Of a DNA stretch of 5,828 nucleotides, positions 1 to 5,828 are shown in pieces. The position numbers and the translations under genes are program-made. The notes beneath the pieces were generated by a model. The model had not been told where the DNA came from and searched no databases. It worked only from the letters and a program-made list of their open reading frames with translations. The stretch comes from an uncultured beta proteobacterium (GTDB lineage Bacteria; Pseudomonadota; Gammaproteobacteria; Burkholderiales; Burkholderiaceae), in NCBI GenBank assembly GCA_903944255.1, contig CAJARE010000046.1, positions 1 to 5,828 on the forward strand, read 5' to 3'. Numbering within the stretch: the stretch's first letter is position 1; every line of letters begins with the position of its first letter.

Positions 1-327
1 CCGACAGCCTTATTTGAACAGACTCCACAAATCTATTGGCTTAGCTTAATCAATGCCAGCGTATGCACAGCGATCCCCATGCTCATGATTATGGTTGCCA
101 TTAATCGAATTGGATCACCTATAGTTGCGCAGGCTGGAATGCTAGGACCTGTCTCTACTATTTTTATGGGCTATGTTTTTTTATCTGAACCAATTACATG
201 GATGCAAATTAGTGGTATGGCTTTAGTCATTGCAGCTATGTCGCTATTAGTTCGTAATAATCCTAATAAAAAATCTCAGGATTCGAAAAAATCTAATGCG
301 CTCGATGATGTGGAGCCTATCAATTGA
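1..327 (+). CDS. DMT/EamA-family transporter, C-terminal part (5' end outside window)
   Basis: The reading frame is open from the first base, so only the last 108 residues of an inner-membrane protein of the drug/metabolite transporter superfamily are visible. By eye there are three hydrophobic helices, at about residues 11-34, 39-60 and 67-86 of the visible part. They match the last three helices of the second EamA repeat, including the family-like turn FLSEPIT (60-66) between the last two. A polar, lysine- and serine-rich tail of about 22 residues follows and is probably cytoplasmic. An internal ATG at base 79 falls inside a helix and is not a plausible start. EamA proteins usually have ten helices and move amino acids or other small metabolites, often outward; the substrate here is unknown. 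It differs clearly from the EamA gene at the right end of the window, so the two are not recent copies. The next gene starts 81 bases downstream on the same strand. Confidence 0.85.
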   Translation, partial: PTALFEQTPQIYWLSLINASVCTAIPMLMIMVAINRIGSPIVAQAGMLGPVSTIFMGYVFLSEPITWMQISGMALVIAAMSLLVRNNPNKKSQDSKKSNALDDVEPIN

Positions 328-408
328 AAATTCATACAATTTTCCGGCAAAGTTGGTTGATAATACTCAATTATTTTTCATCATTACTGCAGGTGTAGAA
401 AGTTATCC

Positions 409-1038
409 ATGAATGATTTTCCTAGCGATATTTTTACAGAACCCCAAGGCTATTCGGTTGATACTCTGAGTATGCTTGGCCCCTTTACCGGCATGGCAGG
501 GATTTGGGAGGGTGTGCGTGGACTTGACGTTAAGCCAAAAGCAGAGGGTCCTAAAAAACAAGCCTATGTTGAACGTATCGAACTTCAGCCCGTGGATCCT
601 CAAACTAATGGCCCACAATTATTTTATGGCCTGAGGTATCACTCTCACATCACCAAGCCTGATCAAGTCAAAACATATCATGACCAAGTTGGTTACTGGC
701 TTTGGGAACCAGCAACTGGCAATATCATTCATACCCTCACCATTCCGCGAGGCATGACAACGATGGCTATGGGTCAAACCACTGCCACAGCTAAGCAATT
801 TGAACTATTGGCAAAAGAAGGTGATCTGAATGCAGGAATTTCTTCAAATCCATTTTTAGAATACGCATTTAGAACGGTTGAATATCGTATAGCGGTCAAT
901 ATTCACGATGATGGCACCTGGTCTTATGAACAAGATACGGTCTTAAAGATAAAAGGCCAAGAAGACCTATTTCATCATGTTGATAACAATACCCTACACA
1001 AAATTGGTGAGGCAAGCCCTAATCCGCTGGCGAGGTAA
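409..1038 (+). CDS. Heme-binding beta-barrel (nitrobindin/THAP4-like, FABP-family) protein
   Basis: This 209-residue protein has no signal peptide or membrane helix, so it is probably cytoplasmic. After about 22 lead residues it shows LGPFTGMAGIWEG (23-35), which resembles the opening strand of nitrobindin-like barrels (G-x-W-x-G; here G31, W33, G35, with G38 and D40 following). Alternating strand-like segments come next, including VGYWLWE (94-100) and the stretch around IPRG (112-115). The C-terminal end FHHVDNNTLHK (188-198) sits where the family carries its proximal heme histidine before a leucine, so H189 or H190 is the candidate ligand. Family members bind heme b in a ten-stranded barrel and some react with nitric oxide or peroxynitrite; others have no known role. 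It is longer than typical bacterial nitrobindins (about 160 residues) because of the N-terminal lead and insertions. The Shine-Dalgarno sequence (AGAAAG) is weak. ATG 409 is the first start after in-frame stops at 358-363. A strong terminator follows the stop. The barrel family call is fairly safe, heme binding less so. Confidence 0.72.
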   Translation: MNDFPSDIFTEPQGYSVDTLSMLGPFTGMAGIWEGVRGLDVKPKAEGPKKQAYVERIELQPVDPQTNGPQLFYGLRYHSHITKPDQVKTYHDQVGYWLWEPATGNIIHTLTIPRGMTTMAMGQTTATAKQFELLAKEGDLNAGISSNPFLEYAFRTVEYRIAVNIHDDGTWSYEQDTVLKIKGQEDLFHHVDNNTLHKIGEASPNPLAR

Positions 1039-1040
1039 TA

Positions 1041-1074
1041 AAAAAAGGCCATCAAATGATGGCCTGATTTTTTT
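1041..1074. terminator. Bidirectional intrinsic terminator between convergent genes
   Basis: A perfect 7-bp stem, GGCCATC (1047-1053) with GATGGCC (1058-1064), closes a four-base loop and can be extended by one A-T pair outside and one inside. Seven Ts at 1068-1074 follow on the + strand. Six As at 1041-1046 precede it, giving a U run for transcripts on the minus strand. It lies three bases after the stop of the + strand barrel-protein gene and about 12 bases beyond the stop of the minus-strand aminotransferase gene, so it can end both transcripts. Confidence 0.92.
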
Positions 1075-1085
1075 CAATCAACTAC

Positions 1086-2234
1086 TTAAGCAGGCTGTGC
1101 TTCAGCTTCAGTAATTTTTTCCAAGGCTTTGGCTAGTTGCCCTACCGTACGATCAACATGTGCTAATTTTTCTAAGCCAAAAAGACCAATACGGAAAGTA
1201 CGGAAATCTGGCCTTTCATCACACTGTAACGGTACACCAGCAGCAGTTTGCAAACCAAGAGCAATAAACTTTTTACCAGACTGAATGTCGGGATCCTTGG
1301 TATAGCTAACGACAACGCCTGAAGCTTGAAAGCCTTTTGCAGAAACAGAGTCGTATCCCTTTGATACCAATAACTCACGCACTTTAGAGCCTAACTCAAT
1401 TTGCTTTTGTTTTAGAGCAGCAAATCCAAGCGCTTGTGTTTCTTTCATCACATTGCGCAAAATTTTCAGGGCGTCAGTAGGCATAGTAGTGTGATACACA
1501 TGACCACCCTTCTCATAAGCCTCCATAATTTGTAACCATTTCTTGAGGTCCATTGAGAAACTACTGCTTTGAGTAGACTCAATCTTCTCACGAGCGCGAT
1601 CACCCAAGGCAATCAATGCACAGCATGGAGAACTACTCCAGCCTTTTTGAGGAGCCGTAATCAGAACATCGACATTGCAGGCTTTCATATCCACCCACAT
1701 AGCGCCAGAAGCAATGCAATCTAAAACAAATAGCCCATTAACAGATTGAACAGCTTCACCTACTGCCTTTAAATAATCATCTGGCAAAATAATTCCAGCA
1801 GAGGTTTCAACATGGGGAGCGAATACTACTGCAGGCTTCTCTTTCTTAATGAAAGCGACCACCTCTTCGATTGGCGCAGGAGCAAATACACCTTGAGTAG
1901 AATTCTCTAACTGTCTACCTTTGATAACGGTAACGTCGCTCGTAATATTGGCCAAATCAAAAATTTGCGTCCAGCGATAACTAAACCAGCCATTACGTAA
2001 TACCAAACACTTTTGCTGATTTGCAAATTGACGTGCTACGGCCTCCATACCAAAAGTGCCGCTTCCCGGGACGATTACCGCTGAGCTCGCGTTATAAGCA
2101 TCTTTTAAAACGCCGGAAATATCCACCATCACCCGCTTAAATTCTTCAGACATATGATTCAAGGATCGATCGGTGTAAACAACTGAGAACTCCAACAATC
2201 CATCTGGATCAACGTTTGGTAGTAAGCCTGGCAT
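1086..2234 (-). CDS. Class V PLP-dependent aminotransferase (alanine/serine-glyoxylate type)
   Basis: This 382-residue soluble enzyme has the full fold-type I layout of the class V aminotransferases related to alanine-glyoxylate, serine-glyoxylate and 2-aminoethylphosphonate-pyruvate aminotransferases. Visible marks are the phosphate-binding turn GSGT (57-60), HVETSAG (141-147), the cofactor aspartate D172 in VLDCIASGA, the likely Schiff-base lysine K197 in APQKGWS, and a late arginine R348 in FRIGLFG that would bind the substrate carboxylate. Length is normal for the family. The start is supported by AGGA seven bases upstream and by the N-terminus MPGLLPNVDP, which resembles family members. 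The amino donor and acceptor cannot be read from sequence; glyoxylate or pyruvate as acceptor is a family-based guess. The gene follows tcuB on the same strand after a 135-base spacer with inverted repeats, so it may be read from the tcu transcript or from its own promoter. It ends at the shared bidirectional terminator. Confidence 0.9.
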   Translation of the reverse strand: MPGLLPNVDPDGLLEFSVVYTDRSLNHMSEEFKRVMVDISGVLKDAYNASSAVIVPGSGTFGMEAVARQFANQQKCLVLRNGWFSYRWTQIFDLANITSDVTVIKGRQLENSTQGVFAPAPIEEVVAFIKKEKPAVVFAPHVETSAGIILPDDYLKAVGEAVQSVNGLFVLDCIASGAMWVDMKACNVDVLITAPQKGWSSSPCCALIALGDRAREKIESTQSSSFSMDLKKWLQIMEAYEKGGHVYHTTMPTDALKILRNVMKETQALGFAALKQKQIELGSKVRELLVSKGYDSVSAKGFQASGVVVSYTKDPDIQSGKKFIALGLQTAAGVPLQCDERPDFRTFRIGLFGLEKLAHVDRTVGQLAKALEKITEAEAQPA

Positions 2235-2241
2235 AGTAATT

Positions 2242-2245
2242 TCCT
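2242..2245 (-). promoter_or_regulatory. Ribosome binding site of the aminotransferase gene
   Basis: On the minus strand the sequence reads AGGA followed by AATTACT and then ATG, a seven-base spacing. This supports the start at 2234. One of three CTCAG copies in the leader (2254-2258) lies eight bases upstream of it. Confidence 0.75.
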
Positions 2246-2282
2246 AAGAATTTCTGAGATAAGTGCTAAATGATACCGATTT

Positions 2283-2368
2283 AAGGCTATTAATGGGGGT
2301 GGAATGCAAAAACTCAGGTGCTACCCCCTCTAGAAAGCTTGAAACTGAGAATGAAGGGTTTTAGCCTT
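2283..2368 (-). repeat. Nested inverted repeats in the tcuB-aminotransferase spacer (possible mRNA structure)
   Basis: Read on the minus strand, the spacer carries complementary arms in this order: AAGGCTA (2368-2362), CTCAG (2349-2345), GGGGGT (2328-2323), CTGAG (2317-2313), ACCCCC (2300-2295), TAGCCTT (2289-2283). The outer arms pair over 7 bp. The inner CTCAG/CTGAG and GGGGGT/ACCCCC pairs interlock in the order of an H-type pseudoknot. No U run follows the GC stem on the minus strand, so it is not a standard intrinsic terminator. The outer arm begins one base after the tcuB stop codon, and the element lies between that stop and the aminotransferase start. I do not recognise a known riboswitch class. 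The arms are short and some pairing is expected by chance; a role in mRNA stability, attenuation or translation is inference. Confidence 0.4.
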
Positions 2369-2369
2369 G

Positions 2370-3518
2370 CTAGTCAGCACCAAGCTGGAGCTTACTTTTT
2401 TGCCGTTTTTCTATCGCATTTTTCAATAATGCTGCAGTGCGATATATACCGTGCGCAAATTTTCCATAAGGCATTGTCAAAAAGAAACCCATCACAAAAC
2501 CAAGATGCACAGCCAACCAAATAGACATCCAAGAGGTATCACGATAAGCCAAGAGCCCAAGACCAGATGCACTAATTAACCAAAGTAACAATATGAATGC
2601 CCTATCCATAGGCTTTTGATTTGCATCACCATGAGCGCTATCACGCTTGTAATTTAAGTAAAGTAATCCTGCGGGACCAATGAGAAGACCGATTCCGCCT
2701 ACAGTTCCCAATATGACTGGCAGACTATTCAGGGCATAAGGTGCCGATAAGCCCAAAAGATAGTGATACAAAGTGGCAACACTAGTTGACGCAAAGCACA
2801 ACATAAAGCCATAAAAAGTGAAATGGTGAAAACGTTTTCTCCACAACGAGAAAGCATCATCTTCATTATTGCAACCCTTACCATGACCCCCACCAAGATA
2901 TTTCAAAGTTAAAGCATCATGGGTAGCTTCAGCTGCAGCCCCACCAGATATAGTCCCCGGTGAAATCTGGCGCCAAAAACGAGTAACGCCTAGGCCTAGG
3001 GCAAAAATTGCAAATAAAAATACAGATCCAAACATCAAGACCAAAGTGTTGTGAGAGAAGATCGCATAAAAGTTTCCGCCATTTGGAACTATAAATAGAG
3101 TGCCATTCAGTACAAGCGTTACTAGTAAAAAGACTATCAGGGAAATGGAGCTTGCCAAAGCCACCGTAATGCCATTCTGTTTATAGAGACTTCCTAAGGC
3201 ATGAGGCCATGCAAAATCAATATAAGTTTCTTGACGGACCTTAGCCATTGCCAAAGGAACATTCACTGCAAAGTCATGTGGAGGTGCGTATTGACAAGCA
3301 TGCAAACAAGCTCCGCAGTTATGACATAAGTTTGCGAGGTAATGCACATCAGCAGCATTAAATTCAATTCGCCGTGTCATCGCCGGAAAGACGGCACAAA
3401 ATCCTTCACAGTAACGACAGGCATTGCAAATCTGCATAACGCGAGCGACCTCTTGATCTGCTCTAGCATTACCCAAATTTGATGCCTCTCGGATTAAAGA
3501 ATTAAGCTGTTGCATCAT
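2370..3518 (-). CDS. tcuB: TcuB/CitB-type tricarballylate-utilization Fe-S membrane protein
   Basis: This is the 382-residue electron-transfer partner of TcuA, close to the usual length of about 380. The N-terminal region has two CxxCxxCxxxC clusters: C31, C34, C37, C41 and C65, C68, C71, C75, each fitting a [4Fe-4S] centre. About six membrane helices follow, near 117-138, 158-178, 232-252, 265-287, 307-325 and 331-350. Histidines in or at the ends of the membrane part (H231/H232, H252, H338, H356) are candidate heme ligands. The loop after helix two carries GGGHGKGC (209-216), a glycine-rich segment with a cysteine that I associate with this family. In Salmonella, TcuB reoxidises the FADH2 of TcuA and passes electrons to the membrane chain. 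The gene overlaps the end of tcuA by 17 bases, indicating co-transcription. It begins with tandem ATG codons (3518 and 3515); GGAG lies four bases from the first and seven from the second, so M2 may be the true start. No key residue is missing. Confidence 0.93.
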   Translation of the reverse strand: MMQQLNSLIREASNLGNARADQEVARVMQICNACRYCEGFCAVFPAMTRRIEFNAADVHYLANLCHNCGACLHACQYAPPHDFAVNVPLAMAKVRQETYIDFAWPHALGSLYKQNGITVALASSISLIVFLLVTLVLNGTLFIVPNGGNFYAIFSHNTLVLMFGSVFLFAIFALGLGVTRFWRQISPGTISGGAAAEATHDALTLKYLGGGHGKGCNNEDDAFSLWRKRFHHFTFYGFMLCFASTSVATLYHYLLGLSAPYALNSLPVILGTVGGIGLLIGPAGLLYLNYKRDSAHGDANQKPMDRAFILLLWLISASGLGLLAYRDTSWMSIWLAVHLGFVMGFFLTMPYGKFAHGIYRTAALLKNAIEKRQKSKLQLGAD

Positions 3519-4911
3519 TTAACTCCACTTTTAAGCCAACTGCTTTTGCAGCGCTGACGCCAGCAATTCTGCCAAACACCGTTCCAATAGTCATTCCAAT
3601 ACCAGCGGTATAACCTTTACCTAATACATTGCCTGCCATCATTTCACCCGCAACGAATAAGTTTTCACTTGGTTTACCGTTGATATAGACAGTCGCATTT
3701 TGATCAGTCTTCAATCCTAAATAAGTAAAAGTCACGCCAGGTCTAACGGCATAAGCGTAAAACGGAGCTACATCAATTTTTCTTGCCCAATGGGTCTTAG
3801 GGGGGGTGAGATTTTCTGTATGGCAATCATCCAATGCAGTGTGGTCAAAGTTACCTTCTACGCACGCTGCGTTGTAATCTTGAATTGTCTTAACAAATGT
3901 GGCTTGATTGATTCCCAACTTATCTGCCAAAGCCTCAAGCGTATCGGCTTTCTCACCCGGAAAAACTGGTGGCATAAAGCGCCCAAGCGCCTTAGAGTCG
4001 ATGATCGAATAAGCGATTTGACCGGCTTGTTGTGCAACCAGTCGGCCCCATATGGCATAACGCTTAGGCCAAAAATCCTCACCCTCATCATAGAAGCGCT
4101 CAGCGTTTTTATTCACCACCACACCTAAAGAAACGCAGTCAATCCGAGTGCAAATACCACCGTCGTATAGTGGGGCACGTGCATCAATCGCGACCATATG
4201 GGCTTGTGTCGGATCTCCAATTGAATCTGCCCCTGCCTCAATCATGTGCTTGAGTAGTACACCCATATTAAATTTGGTGCCTCGAATCAAGAAGTTATCC
4301 GCTGGGCATTCGCCTAAGTCATTCTTTCCCCAGGCTTCCTTTAACCACTCACGATTTGATTCAAAACCACCTGCGGCCAGCACACAGGATTTGGCTTCGA
4401 TTCGCTCTTTACCAACATAGGCAGCAACAAACTGGCCATCTTCCATTTCAATCGAATCGACTAAGGAGTTATAACGGATCGCAATTCCAAGCTTTTCAGC
4501 ACTGCGATAGTACGCATTGACTAAGGCTTTACCACCACCCATAAAAAAAGCATTCGTACGTGAAAGATGCAAAGTGCCTGATAGGGGTGCCTGAAAATGA
4601 ACGCCGTGTTTCATCATCCATGAGCGACAACTAGAAGATGAACGAATCACTAGTCGGGCAAGCTCTTCGTTAGTGAGTCCACCCGTTACTTTTAAAAGAT
4701 CCTCCCAATACTCTTCCTCTGAATAAGTACCTAATAAAACATCTTGAGGACCTTCGTGCATGGCACGTATATTGCGAGTGTGAGGGGAATTTCCTCCCCG
4801 CCACTCTTTGGGAGCTGACTCTAATAACAAGACGCTAGCGCCCGCCTCTCGGGCCATCAGAGCAGCACAAAGGGCGGCATTACCGCCTCCAATCACTAAG
4901 ACATCAACCAT
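3502..4911 (-). CDS. tcuA: FAD-dependent tricarballylate dehydrogenase TcuA
   Basis: This 469-residue flavoprotein of the fumarate reductase/succinate dehydrogenase family matches the usual TcuA length (about 467 in Salmonella). The FAD-binding Rossmann strand starts at once, VLVIGGGNAALCAA (4-17), ending at acidic residue E31, which should bind the ribose. GGNSPHTRNIR (39-49) fits the FAD pyrophosphate region. Further family marks are AAGGFESN (179-186), ERFYDEGED (271-279) in the substrate-capping part, and the C-terminal flavin segment AGEMMAGNVLGKGYTAG (421-437). TcuA oxidises tricarballylate to cis-aconitate, which feeds the TCA cycle; it works with TcuB at the membrane. ATG 4911 is the first start after an in-frame stop 18 bases upstream, and its Shine-Dalgarno is weak (AGAG). 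The 3' end overlaps tcuB. The coding strand has a run of seven Cs (3800-3806) that leaves the frame intact. Other flavin oxidoreductases of the family act on related acids, so the exact substrate is slightly less sure than the family. Confidence 0.92.
   Translation of the reverse strand: MVDVLVIGGGNAALCAALMAREAGASVLLLESAPKEWRGGNSPHTRNIRAMHEGPQDVLLGTYSEEEYWEDLLKVTGGLTNEELARLVIRSSSSCRSWMMKHGVHFQAPLSGTLHLSRTNAFFMGGGKALVNAYYRSAEKLGIAIRYNSLVDSIEMEDGQFVAAYVGKERIEAKSCVLAAGGFESNREWLKEAWGKNDLGECPADNFLIRGTKFNMGVLLKHMIEAGADSIGDPTQAHMVAIDARAPLYDGGICTRIDCVSLGVVVNKNAERFYDEGEDFWPKRYAIWGRLVAQQAGQIAYSIIDSKALGRFMPPVFPGEKADTLEALADKLGINQATFVKTIQDYNAACVEGNFDHTALDDCHTENLTPPKTHWARKIDVAPFYAYAVRPGVTFTYLGLKTDQNATVYINGKPSENLFVAGEMMAGNVLGKGYTAGIGMTIGTVFGRIAGVSAAKAVGLKVELNDATA
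3523..3526 (-). promoter_or_regulatory. Ribosome binding site of tcuB inside tcuA
   Basis: GGAG on the minus strand lies within the last codons of tcuA. It is followed by TTAA and then two consecutive ATG codons. Four bases to the first ATG is short and seven to the second is near optimal, so this site favours the second ATG (3515-3513), although both may be used. Confidence 0.6.
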
Positions 4912-4991
4912 AGACTCTAAAAAGCTTTAAAAACCAAAAGAACTAACTGTACTGTTTTTTTGAAATTCTTTCCTAGACCACAATGAAACTA
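4912..4991 (-). other. Gap between the EamA transporter gene and tcuA
   Basis: This 80-base AT-rich gap holds no GC-rich hairpin with a U run, so I see no intrinsic terminator for the transporter gene. I could not find a convincing -35/-10 pair for tcuA: a TACAGT (minus strand) could serve as a -10, but the sequence at the expected -35 spacing is poor. An 8-bp palindrome AAAGCTTT lies at 4921-4928, too short to call an operator. Confidence 0.4.
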
Positions 4992-5828
4992 TCAAAGCTT
5001 AGGCATTCGACTTTTAGGAGAAGAAACCCAAATCCCGGCAACAATTAGGGCAAAGGCTACCCCATGAAATAAGCTAGGCGGTTCGCCCAGAATGGCGGCA
5101 GAAAAAAGTGCGGTAAACAAAGGAATGAAGTTAGCAAAAAAAGCAGCAACTGTAGGCCCCGCTCTATTCACCCCTTGGCCCCAACAACGATAAGCAATCA
5201 AGGATGGCCCAATCGCAATAAATAAGATCAATGATCCGGTCCAAAGGTTGAGGTCTAAATAGGCATGTCCGGAGGCAATCTCAAAGCCCTCAAAAATTCC
5301 TGTCCACATCAAACCAATCACAATCTGTGCTGACAAGAAACCAGCCCAAGGCCATTCGCGCTCAGAACTAGAGCCAGGGCGACTCAACATCCAACTATAA
5401 GTGGCCCATAGAAAAGTAGCCAACATAATCAAAAGGTCGCCCATCACCATTTGCATTGACAATAAAGTGCTGAGCTCACCCCGAGTTAATACTACTGATA
5501 CACCCAAGAGCGAGACTACTGCACCAATCATCTGGACAACTCTAGGTTTGACTTGATAAAACACTGCACCAATTAATAACATCCAAATTGGCATGCTTGC
5601 GCCAATCAGAGTTACATTAATCGCCGAAGATGTTTGCAGTGCTGAATAAAGTAATACGTTATAACTTCCAACCCCAAATAAACCGATTATCAAAAAGCGG
5701 ATTTTATTTTTCCATAATGGACTGCTGGGTTTAAAAATTCGCCAGCCAAAGGGTAATAGTATTAAGGCCGCAGCACCCCAACGCACAGCAGTCAAGGTAA
5801 TTGGTGATACGCTCCCAACTAAGGCACG
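4992..5828 (-). CDS. DMT/EamA-family transporter (5' end outside window)
   Basis: This is an inner-membrane transporter of the drug/metabolite superfamily, visible for 278 residues. The frame stays open to the right edge: eleven further codons (RALVGSVSPIT) precede the only in-window start candidate, a TTG at 5795. These residues fit the loop between EamA helices one and two, so the true start lies beyond the window and only helix one is missing. By eye nine helices remain, near 12-29, 43-64, 70-91, 97-115, 127-148, 161-182, 194-215, 222-246 and 252-268, in two EamA repeats. The last two helices are separated by the family-like turn ILGEPPS. The substrate is unknown; most characterised relatives export amino acids or other small metabolites. 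The gene lies 80 bases upstream of tcuA on the same strand with no clear terminator between, so read-through into tcuAB is possible. A role in tricarballylate or citrate uptake is only a guess from position. Confidence 0.88.
   Translation of the reverse strand, partial: RALVGSVSPITLTAVRWGAAALILLPFGWRIFKPSSPLWKNKIRFLIIGLFGVGSYNVLLYSALQTSSAINVTLIGASMPIWMLLIGAVFYQVKPRVVQMIGAVVSLLGVSVVLTRGELSTLLSMQMVMGDLLIMLATFLWATYSWMLSRPGSSSEREWPWAGFLSAQIVIGLMWTGIFEGFEIASGHAYLDLNLWTGSLILFIAIGPSLIAYRCWGQGVNRAGPTVAAFFANFIPLFTALFSAAILGEPPSLFHGVAFALIVAGIWVSSPKSRMPKL

Noticed and set aside
1..327. The two EamA genes at the window ends considered as a duplicated pair or flanking repeat.
   Set aside because: Their C-terminal repeats share only family-level features and differ at most positions, so they are distinct paralogues, not a recent duplication.
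328..408. Possible promoter (TTGATA near 356 and AT-rich bases about 17 downstream) before the barrel-protein gene.
   Set aside because: No -10 hexamer close to consensus stands at the right spacing, so I could not support a specific promoter.
403..618. An open frame on the minus strand opposite the barrel-protein gene.
   Set aside because: The 71-residue product has no recognisable motif, and the opposite strand carries a well-supported gene over the same bases.
2295..2328. GGGGGT/ACCCCC stem considered as an intrinsic terminator for tcuB.
   Set aside because: On the minus strand the stem is only 6 bp with a long loop, and it is not followed by a U run.
2989..3000. A 12-bp palindrome CCTAGGCCTAGG.
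   Set aside because: It lies inside tcuB and results from repeated CTA-GGC codons for Leu-Gly-Leu-Gly in a membrane helix; no flanking symmetry or regulatory context.
3790..4420. Open frames on both strands inside tcuA (3790-4128, 3858-4091, 4148-4420).
   Set aside because: They are out-of-frame readings of the strongly supported tcuA gene and their products show no domain-like features.

Overview
The window looks like chromosomal DNA from a moderately AT-rich betaproteobacterium. The proteins are of the kind found in Burkholderiaceae, and Polynucleobacter is my best guess. That rests on recognised protein style (the tcuAB pair and the class V aminotransferase beginning MPGLLPNVDPDG), not on a search. 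There are six protein genes, two of them cut by the window edges. I saw no RNA genes, insertion sequences, CRISPR arrays or phage genes. No gap between genes exceeds about 135 bases.

Layout from left to right. (1) The C-terminal end of a DMT/EamA membrane transporter on the + strand, cut at its 5' end. (2) A + strand gene for a small soluble protein resembling the heme-binding beta-barrel (nitrobindin/THAP4-like, FABP-family) proteins. (3) A strong hairpin with A and T runs on its two sides, which can end transcription from both directions. (4) A minus-strand block read right to left: a second EamA transporter (its 5' end beyond the right edge), an 80-base gap, tcuA (FAD-dependent tricarballylate dehydrogenase), tcuB (membrane Fe-S/heme electron-transfer partner, overlapping tcuA), a 135-base spacer with nested inverted repeats, and a class V PLP-dependent aminotransferase ending at the shared terminator.

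How the genes work together. From what is known of the Salmonella system, TcuA oxidises tricarballylate to cis-aconitate and TcuB takes electrons from the reduced FAD of TcuA into the membrane electron-transport chain; cis-aconitate then enters the TCA cycle. The usual MFS importer TcuC and LysR regulator TcuR are not in the window. The neighbouring EamA transporter and the aminotransferase lie in the same orientation and could belong to the same transcription unit, but their substrates cannot be read from the sequence.

Most of the window is ordinary metabolic DNA. The main points for a second look are the structured spacer between tcuB and the aminotransferase, whose repeats are arranged as a possible pseudoknot; the tcuAB locus without tcuC or tcuR but next to a DMT transporter; and the right-edge transporter, whose only in-window start codon (TTG) is not the real start. 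I found no convincing evidence of a wholly new system.
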